The notes below the pieces were generated by a model that was given only the letters and a program-made list of their open reading frames with translations, was not told where the DNA came from and searched no databases. The position numbers and the translations under genes were made by a program. Below are positions 6,655 to 13,608 of a stretch of 64,000 bases of DNA, in pieces. The stretch is from Lysobacterales bacterium 63-13 (lineage in GTDB: Bacteria; Pseudomonadota; Gammaproteobacteria; Xanthomonadales; Rhodanobacteraceae), in assembly GCA_001899855.1 (NCBI GenBank), contig MKWR01000031.1:1-64000 (forward strand). The letters are read 5' to 3'. Position 1 is the stretch's first letter. Every line of letters starts with the position of its first letter.

Positions 6655-9417
6655 TCAGGCGTGGGCGACCTTGAAATCGTAATTGGCGTCGCGCGTCGCC
6701 TGCTGCACGAAATTGCCCTGGATCAAATCGATTCCCGAGGACCACAACGAGGCAGCAACGCGTGCCTCCTCGACCCGTGGCGCAATCACGCGACGACCGC
6801 TGGCATGGGCCAGGTTGACCAGATCGCGCAGCTCGTTGCGGTGGTCGCCGCCGCGATCACTGGTATAGCGCGGCGAGAGCTTGATGAAGTCCACCGGCAG
6901 GTGCATGAGCATGTCGGTGGCCTGGTCGCCGCCTTCGACGCCGGAAAGGGTCAGGCTGACACCCAACTGCTTCATGGCTTGGGCAAAGCTCATGTAGCTG
7001 GCCAGGTGCTTGCCGGCATCTTCCATGCGCAAGTCGATGGAAATCTGCGCAGCCGGAATGCGCCGGGATTCAAGCGCCTGGCGCATCCATTCGATGCGCT
7101 CCGGATCCTGCACGCTGCGCACGGACTGGTTGACGAAAAGGCGCACGTTGTCGCCGCTGCGGCGATGCTCGGCGATGGTGTCGAGGCAGCTTTCAAGCAT
7201 CCAGCGATCGACCTCGCCGATCAGATGTGCATTCTCGGCAGCCGGAATCAGCTCCGCCGCCGAATACACGCGGCCCTCGGCGCTCGATAGGCGCAACAGT
7301 GCCTGGAACTGCTTTTCCTCCTCGCCGTGCAGCGAGACGATGGGCTGGAAAACCACGCGCAGGCTGGAATCACGCAGGGCCTGGCGCAGCAGCTCGGCGA
7401 GTGGATCCGTCGGCGTCTGCGCGATGCTGACCACGTTGGCCTTGCCCGCGGGTTCGGCCATTGGCGGTGCATCGAGCAAGGCCAGCTCGGCCGCCTCGAT
7501 CATTGCCCGGGCATCGCCAACCGCGGCGAGGAAGGTGCAGATGCCGACGGCAATGCTCACTTCCTGGCGCGCATTGGCCGCCATGAACACGTGATCGGCG
7601 ACGGCCTTGCGCAGGTGCGCGGAAAATTGTTCAAGCTCGACAGCGGATCGATCCGGATTGAGCAGGAGGAAGTCGCTGTCGCCGTTGCGCGCGAGCATGT
7701 CGTTCTTGCCGAGTTGGCTTTCGATCTGCGCGGCCAGCTGATCGGTCAGTTCGGCAAACGCCGGGGTGCCAAGGTGCCGGCGCAGGTCGCCTTCGGATTC
7801 CAGGGCGATGAAGAGGATGCCGCCGCTGCGCGTGGCGGCATCCTCCATGGCCAGCAACTCGGTCATGCGGGCGCTGATTTCGGCAGGCGTATGGCCGCGT
7901 TTGAGCGTCTCGCGCGCGACCGGCTTGCGATGGCGGGCAACCTGGCGCGCACGTCGCACGCGGCTGGTCACCGCACTGATCAGGTGTCGCGGGGCAATCG
8001 GCTTGGTCAGGAAATCATCGCCACCCGCGCTGAGTGCCTCGAAGTGCTTCTCGGTATCGCCTTCGCCGGAGAGGAACACGATTGGCGTCGACAGGTAGGC
8101 CTCGCGCTCGCGGATCAGCGCAGTCAGTTCGATGCCGTTGCAGACCGGCATGTTGAGATCCATGAGGATCAGGTCGGGGCCGAACTCGTCGAGCTTGTCG
8201 AGCACCGCGGAGGCTTCGCCGACGGCAAGGGTTTGCATGCCGTTCTTGCGCAGGATCGACTCGGCGAAGAACGCCTGCGAGCGGTCGTCCTCGACGATCA
8301 TGATGCGGAATGGATCTGCCTCGGCACCCAGATCAAGTTCACGGATGCGCCCGATTACCGCATCGGCCGTCTCCGGCTGCACGACATAGGCATCGCAACC
8401 GGCGCGCATTGCGCGCAGCCGTGCGGCAAGGTCGGATTTTCCGGCGCCGTGGGCAATCAGCAGGATGCGCTGGTTGTCGCGGTTGCGCGCGGCTTGCACG
8501 AGGGCACCGATTTCCTCGATGTATTGCTGGTGCTCGCCATCGAGCATGATCAGCGAGGGCTTGGAGCGTCCCAGCCATTCCTTCAGCGCCTCTACGCCAT
8601 CGAGGTGCACCAGGGAAAAGCCGAGCATGCCGAGCTGCAGGTCGATGGCGGCGGCGAGGTCGCTGCCGGCGTGCAGGTGGCAGGCGATGCGCGCCGTGCT
8701 GTCGATGCCGGAATCCAGCGGGCCGTCGCTGAGCGCGGCATTGCCCGCAGGCTCGGCGGGGACATCGATCGCGGCTGGCGCGCCGGCTTCGGCAGGGCTC
8801 TCGACCGGTGCTGCGGCGACGGCAACGACATGCAACTCGGGCGCGGCGCTCGTGACTGGCGGTTCGGGCGCAGGCGGTTCGATGGACGCGGTGTCGATTT
8901 CAATTGCGGCGCTCGCTGGTACCGCCTCGACAAAGCTCGGGCCAATGCGGTCCGGCCTTGGCAATGCGGCAAAGCGTGACCAATAGCGCGATGGCGGTCG
9001 GGTCAGCAGCGGGAAACCGTTGTCCTCGGTCGCCGCATACCCGAACAAGGTGGATGGAAGCTCATCGTGTGCGAGTGCAGCATCAGCATCACCGGTGCCG
9101 CCGGCCTCGAACGCGGCAAAGCGCGCGGCCAGCTCCTCAAGCAGGTGGGTATCCGGCACGATCGGCGGTTCGAGCAGGCTCCACAGGTTCTCGGCGAAGT
9201 GCTCGAGGCGGCTGGCGGTGCCGCGTTCCTCAAGCTGGCGGCAGGTCGCGGCCAGGGCTTCGGCATCCTGCGCCAGCAGCAGGGCGGCATTGATGTCCCA
9301 ACCCGATTCGCACAATCGCTTGCCGCGCTGGCACAGATCGGCCGTGCGCAGCGGAATCTGGGTGACGTGCGCCGCGCGTAACCGCGGACGTCGAGAGGAC
9401 GGCTCGCTAACCTGCAT
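6655..9417 (-). CDS. Two-receiver protein with degenerate GGDEF and EAL domains
   Basis: A 920-residue soluble protein. Residues 243-360 resemble a receiver without a good phospho-site; residues 371-485 are a complete receiver with Asp420 in ILMDLNMPVCNG and a TKP motif near 471. The GGDEF-like domain (about 530-650) has NGDSDF at 579-583 in place of GGDEF, so cyclase activity is unlikely. The EAL-like domain (about 675-910) has QALLR in place of EALLR at 705-709 and DFIKLS in place of DFIKID near 843, so phosphodiesterase activity is also unlikely. Such degenerate tandems, FimX being the known case, act as c-di-GMP receptors. A low-complexity proline/alanine linker lies near 160-235. ATG with a GGGGG site; it is the first gene of an operon with the hybrid kinase. 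Confidence 0.88.
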   Translation of the reverse strand: MQVSEPSSRRPRLRAAHVTQIPLRTADLCQRGKRLCESGWDINAALLLAQDAEALAATCRQLEERGTASRLEHFAENLWSLLEPPIVPDTHLLEELAARFAAFEAGGTGDADAALAHDELPSTLFGYAATEDNGFPLLTRPPSRYWSRFAALPRPDRIGPSFVEAVPASAAIEIDTASIEPPAPEPPVTSAAPELHVVAVAAAPVESPAEAGAPAAIDVPAEPAGNAALSDGPLDSGIDSTARIACHLHAGSDLAAAIDLQLGMLGFSLVHLDGVEALKEWLGRSKPSLIMLDGEHQQYIEEIGALVQAARNRDNQRILLIAHGAGKSDLAARLRAMRAGCDAYVVQPETADAVIGRIRELDLGAEADPFRIMIVEDDRSQAFFAESILRKNGMQTLAVGEASAVLDKLDEFGPDLILMDLNMPVCNGIELTALIREREAYLSTPIVFLSGEGDTEKHFEALSAGGDDFLTKPIAPRHLISAVTSRVRRARQVARHRKPVARETLKRGHTPAEISARMTELLAMEDAATRSGGILFIALESEGDLRRHLGTPAFAELTDQLAAQIESQLGKNDMLARNGDSDFLLLNPDRSAVELEQFSAHLRKAVADHVFMAANARQEVSIAVGICTFLAAVGDARAMIEAAELALLDAPPMAEPAGKANVVSIAQTPTDPLAELLRQALRDSSLRVVFQPIVSLHGEEEKQFQALLRLSSAEGRVYSAAELIPAAENAHLIGEVDRWMLESCLDTIAEHRRSGDNVRLFVNQSVRSVQDPERIEWMRQALESRRIPAAQISIDLRMEDAGKHLASYMSFAQAMKQLGVSLTLSGVEGGDQATDMLMHLPVDFIKLSPRYTSDRGGDHRNELRDLVNLAHASGRRVIAPRVEEARVAASLWSSGIDLIQGNFVQQATRDANYDFKVAHA

Positions 9418-9471
9418 GCATACCCCCTGGCAGGGTCGAACTATACCAGCGCAGGGCTTGCGGACCCGTAT

Positions 9472-9903
9472 TCACAACGGTTTGACCACGACAAGCACGA
9501 CAATCCCGATCAACAGCAAGGCCGGGATCTCGTTGAAGATGCGCAGCCAGTGGCTGGAGCGGGAAAAACTGTCCGTGGCGAACTGGCGAACCATGCGCAC
9601 CAGCAGGTAATGGTAGGCAATCAGGCAGGCCACCAGGGCGAGCTTGAGGTGGAACCAAAGCCCACTGTGCAGATATGCCGGCGCATTCAGCAGCCACCAG
9701 ACCATCAAGGCGGTGCCAAAGACCACGGCAAGCGCGCCGCCGACATGGGTGATCATGAGCAAGCGGCGCTGCATGATCTTCAGGCGCTCGCGGACGACGC
9801 TTTCGCTTGCCTCGACGTGGTAGACGAAGAGCCGCGGCAGGTAGAACAGCCCGGCAAACCAGGTCACGACGAAAATCACATGGAAGGCCTTCAGCCAGAG
9901 CAT
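9472..9903 (-). CDS. hemJ: Protoporphyrinogen IX oxidase HemJ
   Basis: A 143-residue multi-pass membrane protein that oxidises protoporphyrinogen IX to protoporphyrin IX, the penultimate step of haem synthesis. The start at 9903 gives MLWLKAFHVIFVVTWFAG, the conserved HemJ opening with an invariant histidine at position 8 and the FYLPRLFVYH motif next. Four hydrophobic helices are apparent. The frame is open for another 113 codons upstream, but that part is not hydrophobic and overlaps the divergent gene. The stop is 54 bases from the start of the two-receiver gene on the same strand. hemF, which acts one step earlier, is also in this window at 18.6 kb. Confidence 0.9.
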   Translation of the reverse strand: MLWLKAFHVIFVVTWFAGLFYLPRLFVYHVEASESVVRERLKIMQRRLLMITHVGGALAVVFGTALMVWWLLNAPAYLHSGLWFHLKLALVACLIAYHYLLVRMVRQFATDSFSRSSHWLRIFNEIPALLLIGIVVLVVVKPL

Positions 9904-10012
9904 CACTTCGATCTGCGCGGTAACAGGCCTCAAGTATAGCCGCGCTTGACCTTGCGCCGCGCCGGTGGCTATAAGCGCAGTCCGTTCCGCTCGCCCCGGT
10001 TTCTGCATACCC

Positions 10013-10726
10013 ATGGCCTCCCCGCAATTCGTCATTCGCCAGGTCGACCCGTCGCGCTCGCGGCGGATATGGCTGTTCGTGGCGCTGCTGTGGGTGGGCT
10101 CGCTGACCCTCGCCGTGGTCGCGACCAGCTTGTTCCTGGTGGCACGGCAGCCGCAGGCCGGGCAGGAACCCATGGACAGCATGGATACCTCGGCGCTGAA
10201 GATGCGCATCGTCGTGCTCGAGCGTTCCGAGCAGGTCGCCAAGGCCGCGCTGACCGAGTTGCAGCAAACCCTGCGTGATCGCGAGGAGGAGATTGCCGGC
10301 GTGCGCGCCGACCTCGCCTTCTATGGACGCCTGGTTGGCGGCGCCAAGCGCGAGGGCCTGGCGGTGCACGCGCTGAGCCTCAAGCCGGTGCCGGATTCGC
10401 GGGCGTGGAACTTCTCCGCCACGCTGACGCAGAACTTCAAGCGCGGCCCGGAGACGCGAGGCAAGTTGACGTTGGCGGTCTCGGGGATCCGCAATGGCGC
10501 GCTGGAGACCCTCGAATGGAAGGATCTTGGACAGCAGCCCGGCAATGCCGGAATCGACTATGCGTTCAAGTATTTCCAGCAGGTTGAAGGCACCATCATG
10601 CTGCCCGACGGGTTTGAGCCGAATCGCGTCCGTGCCATGACCGAGGGCGACGGCGGTCACAGTAACCAGGATTTTCCGTGGAATGACGCGGCCGAGGCCG
10701 AGGAGAAAGACAATGTTCGGCAGTGA
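10013..10726 (+). CDS. DUF6776-type membrane-anchored coiled-coil protein
   Basis: About 237 residues from the ATG at 10013 (a GTG at 9965 is possible). One transmembrane segment at about residues 19-43 is followed by a heptad-rich stretch (about 60-105) that should form a coiled coil, and then a beta-rich domain of around 100 residues. The C-terminus is acidic. This architecture fits the DUF6776 family of Xanthomonadales, which has no assigned function. The stop lies inside the bactofilin gene (14-base overlap), so the two are translationally coupled and this protein may work with the bactofilin at the membrane. Family name given from memory; coupling is seen directly. Confidence 0.7.
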   Translation: MASPQFVIRQVDPSRSRRIWLFVALLWVGSLTLAVVATSLFLVARQPQAGQEPMDSMDTSALKMRIVVLERSEQVAKAALTELQQTLRDREEEIAGVRADLAFYGRLVGGAKREGLAVHALSLKPVPDSRAWNFSATLTQNFKRGPETRGKLTLAVSGIRNGALETLEWKDLGQQPGNAGIDYAFKYFQQVEGTIMLPDGFEPNRVRAMTEGDGGHSNQDFPWNDAAEAEEKDNVRQ

Positions 10727-11165
10727 AAAGCGCAGCAACCGCTCGATGTCGGCGATCACCACCCTGATTGCCGAAGGCACCACGATCCGCGGCGATATCG
10801 AGTTCAACGGCGGCTTGCACATGGATGGGGCGGTCGAAGGCTCGATCACCGCGCAAGGTGCCCAGGCCGTGCTGACCGTGAGCGAAAAGGGACGGGTGAG
10901 CGGCGAGATCCGCACGCCGAATGCGGTCATCAATGGCCAGGTCAAGGGCGACATCATCGTCTCCGAACGCCTCGAGCTGGCCGCGCAGGCGCGCATCGAC
11001 GGCAATGTCTATTACAAGGTGCTGGAAATGGCCGCCGGTGCCCAGCTCAGCGGCAAGATGATCTATCAGCCCGAGCCGCCACGGCAGCTGAGCGGCCCCG
11101 GGGCCAGCACTGCCGATGACGACAGCACCAGCGAGGGTATCGATGCCGAGCCGGCGCGCGCTTGA
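10713..11165 (+). CDS. Bactofilin
   Basis: A 150-residue cytoskeletal protein of the bactofilin (CcmA-like, DUF583) family, which polymerises without nucleotide into filaments on the inner membrane and recruits cell-wall or polar proteins. The core (about residues 15-115) shows the repeating beta-helix pattern, for example LIAEGTTIRGDIEFNGG, MDGAVEGSI, GRVSGEIRTPNAVINGQVKGDI and AQARIDGNVYYKVLEM. The tails are short, and the C-terminal one is acidic and disordered. The ATG at 10713 has a GGAGAAAG site and overlaps the end of the DUF6776 gene by 14 bases. Xanthomonadales carry the same pair next to erpA. Confidence 0.93.
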   Translation: MFGSEKRSNRSMSAITTLIAEGTTIRGDIEFNGGLHMDGAVEGSITAQGAQAVLTVSEKGRVSGEIRTPNAVINGQVKGDIIVSERLELAAQARIDGNVYYKVLEMAAGAQLSGKMIYQPEPPRQLSGPGASTADDDSTSEGIDAEPARA

Positions 11166-11226
11166 AACTGCCCGATCCGCCACGATTTCAGTGGTTCACC
11201 CGCGCTGATTGCTGCATGCTGTCCAA

Positions 11227-11595
11227 ATGAGCGAATCCCCGACCCCCACCTATCTCGACTTCAGCGAAGCGCCGATGGTGTTCACCGCGGCCGCTGCGGG
11301 CAAGGTCACCGAATTGATCGCCGAGGAAGGCAATGCCGACCTCAAGCTTCGCGTCTACATCAGTGGCGGCGGCTGTTCGGGTTTCCAGTACGGTTTCACC
11401 TTCGACGAGGAATGCGCCGAGGATGATCTCGCGATCGAGCGCGATGGCGTGTTCCTGCTGGTTGATCCCTTGAGCCTGCAATACCTCAGCGGTGCCGAGA
11501 TCGACTATGCCGAATCGCTGACCGGTGCCCAGTTCGTCATCCGCAACCCCAATGCCAAGACCACCTGCGGTTGCGGGTCATCGTTTGCGGTATAG
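11227..11595 (+). CDS. erpA: Iron-sulfur cluster insertion protein ErpA
   Basis: A 122-residue A-type carrier that passes Fe-S clusters to apo-proteins such as IspG and IspH. The three conserved cysteines are Cys50 (in [11 protein letters not shown]), Cys114 and Cys116 (in TTCGCGSSF). The start at the ATG 11227 gives [16 protein letters not shown]; six upstream codons of open frame are not conserved. It lies 61 bases after the bactofilin gene and 33 bases before nudC on the same strand. The combination of ErpA-type residues and the short N-terminal extension favours ErpA over IscA. Confidence 0.94.
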   Translation: MSESPTPTYLDFSEAPMVFTAAAAGKVTELIAEEGNADLKLRVYISGGGCSGFQYGFTFDEECAEDDLAIERDGVFLLVDPLSLQYLSGAEIDYAESLTGAQFVIRNPNAKTTCGCGSSFAV

Positions 11596-11628
11596 CCCGC
11601 GTCGGATCGCTGGCGGAACAGCGTTGCC

Positions 11629-12588
11629 ATGAGCGCCGAGCTGCGCAGTCGCCGAAACGTTTTCGCCGGGCTGGCCCTGGACCGCTGCAGCGAACGCCGG
11701 CCGGATCATGCCTGGCTTGAACAGGCCCTGCATGCGCCCGAAACGCGGTTCATCGTCCTCGATCCCGACGGCAAGGCACTGCTGACACCGGATTTGCGAC
11801 ACTTGCGCGAGCTGGATCGCGCCGAGCAATGCGAATGGCTGGCGGAATCCGCACCGACCTTGCTTGGCGTCGACGAAAACCAGGCAGCACATTTCCTTTT
11901 GGCAGCGGATGCGCCAACCGCGCTGCGTGTTGCCGCAGCCGGTGGCGGACAATTCATGGACCTGCGCAGCGCCGGCTTGGTGCTTCCCGCTTTCGAGGCG
12001 GGCTTGTTTGCCTACGCGCGCGGCCTCGCCCATTGGCAGGCGCGCACGCGCTGGTGCAGCGCCTGTGGCAGTGCGCTCATGCTCGAATGGGCTGGGCATC
12101 GCGGCCGCTGCAGCAATCCGGATTGCGCGATCGAACATTACCCGCGCACCGATCCGGCCATCATCGTCATCGTCATCTGGCGCGATGCCTGCCTGCTCGG
12201 GCGCCAGGCGACGTGGCCCAAGGGACGCTTCTCGACCCTGGCTGGATTCGTGGAGCCCGGCGAGACCCTGGAAGACGCCGTGCGCCGCGAGGTGTTCGAG
12301 GAGGCCGGCGTGCGCGTGGTCGACAGCGACTACCACTCCTCGCAGCCGTGGCCGTTTCCTTCTTCGCTGATGCTCGGTTTCACCGCACGTGCCGATGATC
12401 CGACCATCAAGGTCGGAGACGAGATCGACGAGGCGCGCTGGTTCGAAGTCGACGAGTTTGTCCGTGATGTGCAGTCCGGCGCGCTGGGCCTGCCGCCGCC
12501 GCTGTCGGTGTCCTGGCGGCTGATTGAACACTGGCTCAAGCAGGCCAGTGGATTGGAACTGGCCGAGCTCAAGTCAGCGTTGCCCTAG
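11629..12588 (+). CDS. nudC: NADH pyrophosphatase / NAD-cap hydrolase NudC
   Basis: A 319-residue Nudix hydrolase that cleaves NADH and removes NAD caps from RNA. A zinc ribbon with Cys143, Cys146, Cys161 and Cys166 precedes the catalytic domain. The Nudix box spans residues 206-228 (GFVEPGETLEDAVRREVFEE with G227), and the family-specific SQPWPFPSS motif follows at 238-246, which separates NudC from other Nudix enzymes. The N-terminal 130 residues form the NudC-specific domain. The ATG at 11629 is 33 bases after erpA. Together with rppH this gives two RNA 5'-end processing Nudix enzymes in the window. Confidence 0.95.
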   Translation: MSAELRSRRNVFAGLALDRCSERRPDHAWLEQALHAPETRFIVLDPDGKALLTPDLRHLRELDRAEQCEWLAESAPTLLGVDENQAAHFLLAADAPTALRVAAAGGGQFMDLRSAGLVLPAFEAGLFAYARGLAHWQARTRWCSACGSALMLEWAGHRGRCSNPDCAIEHYPRTDPAIIVIVIWRDACLLGRQATWPKGRFSTLAGFVEPGETLEDAVRREVFEEAGVRVVDSDYHSSQPWPFPSSLMLGFTARADDPTIKVGDEIDEARWFEVDEFVRDVQSGALGLPPPLSVSWRLIEHWLKQASGLELAELKSALP

Positions 12589-12650
12589 ACGACTGGACGC
12601 GCCGCCTGCGCCCGCTACAATCCGCAACATCCTTGCGCACGCCGGATCTC

Positions 12651-13529
12651 ATGGCCAAGACCCTGATAGCGATTCTCCTTGTGCTGCTGAGCATGCACGC
12701 CTTGCCGGATCTGTTGCGCTTTCGCCGCTTCGGCTGGTTGCGCAACCTGCTCACGCCGGCTGACGGGCAGGCTCGGGGCACGTCATCGCGAACCGTGTGG
12801 ATCACCGTGCTCCTGCTCGTCGTCACGGCGCTGATCCAGGCCGGCCTGCACCGGCACTGGTTTGGCATTCTCGAACTGGCCTTCATGGTTGTCGTGCTTT
12901 ACCAGTGCTGGGGGCCGCGTGATCTCGATGAAGACATCGACGCCGTGCTCAAGGCACCGGACAGCGAACGCCGCCGCGCGGCGGCGCAACGCCTCAACGA
13001 TGGCGTCACCGAACAGGTGCTGCCTTTCAACGCCGCAGCCGTGGTCGAAGCCGGTTTTGCGGCGGCCCTGTCGCGACGCTTTGGCGTGTTGTTCTGGTTC
13101 GCCCTGCTTGGCCCGTTTGGTGCGGTTGCCTATCGCCTCGTGCATCTGCTTGCGCGCTCGCCCGCCTTTGCCGAGGCAGCCGGGGACTTGCGTCCGACTT
13201 TCGAGCGCACCGCCTTGATTCTCGATTGGCTGCCCGCGCACCTGCTCGCCTGGACGCTGGCCCTGGTCACCGATTTCGATGCCAGCGTGCGTGCCTGGCG
13301 CGAATACCATGCGGCGCATGGCCAGGGTTACTTCACGCTGGACCTCGGTTTTCTCGGCGCCATCGCCCGTGCCGGCGTTGACGCCGACGTTGCTGCCGGC
13401 GACGCCGGAATCGACGATGTCAACGATCCGCTCACCGAACTCGCCGATACCCGCATCATCCTGCGTCGCGCCCTGTTTGCCTGGATCGCCGTCATCGCCG
13501 TGATCGTGATCGGCGGCTGGGCGGCTTGA
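12651..13529 (+). CDS. ampE: AmpE/CobD-like inner-membrane protein
   Basis: About 292 residues with four to five transmembrane segments (for example residues 3-20, 52-72, 145-165 and the last 20). The regions LNDGVTEQVLPF and FWFALLGPFGAVAYRLVHLL match AmpE and the related CobD/CbiB family; AmpE is a proposed sensory partner of the AmpD amidase in beta-lactamase control. The ATG at 12651 gives a hydrophobic N-terminus, and the six codons upstream are not conserved. No ampD is visible in the window, so a role in beta-lactamase regulation is not implied. It is the last gene of the rightward core block and converges with the secreted propeller gene. Confidence 0.85.
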   Translation: MAKTLIAILLVLLSMHALPDLLRFRRFGWLRNLLTPADGQARGTSSRTVWITVLLLVVTALIQAGLHRHWFGILELAFMVVVLYQCWGPRDLDEDIDAVLKAPDSERRRAAAQRLNDGVTEQVLPFNAAAVVEAGFAAALSRRFGVLFWFALLGPFGAVAYRLVHLLARSPAFAEAAGDLRPTFERTALILDWLPAHLLAWTLALVTDFDASVRAWREYHAAHGQGYFTLDLGFLGAIARAGVDADVAAGDAGIDDVNDPLTELADTRIILRRALFAWIAVIAVIVIGGWAA

Positions 13530-13556
13530 TTCAGCTGAGCGTGCGCCGAGTCGGGG

Positions 13557-13588
13557 TCCAGCAGTCGGTTTGACCTGCGGCTGCTGGA
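13557..13588. terminator. Weak hairpin between convergent genes
   Basis: An 8-base inverted repeat, TCCAGCAG (13557-13564) and CTGCTGGA (13581-13588), lies in the 79-base gap between the ampE and propeller-gene stops. There is no T-run on either side, so it is at best a partial terminator or mRNA 3' stabiliser. Confidence 0.3.
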
Positions 13589-13608
13589 TTCCCGGCAGGA
13601 TCCGGCAA

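Noticed and set aside
9407-11005. A 532-codon leftward frame covering hemJ and the DUF6776 region
   Set aside because: It runs antisense to the DUF6776 and bactofilin genes and contains no recognisable domain.
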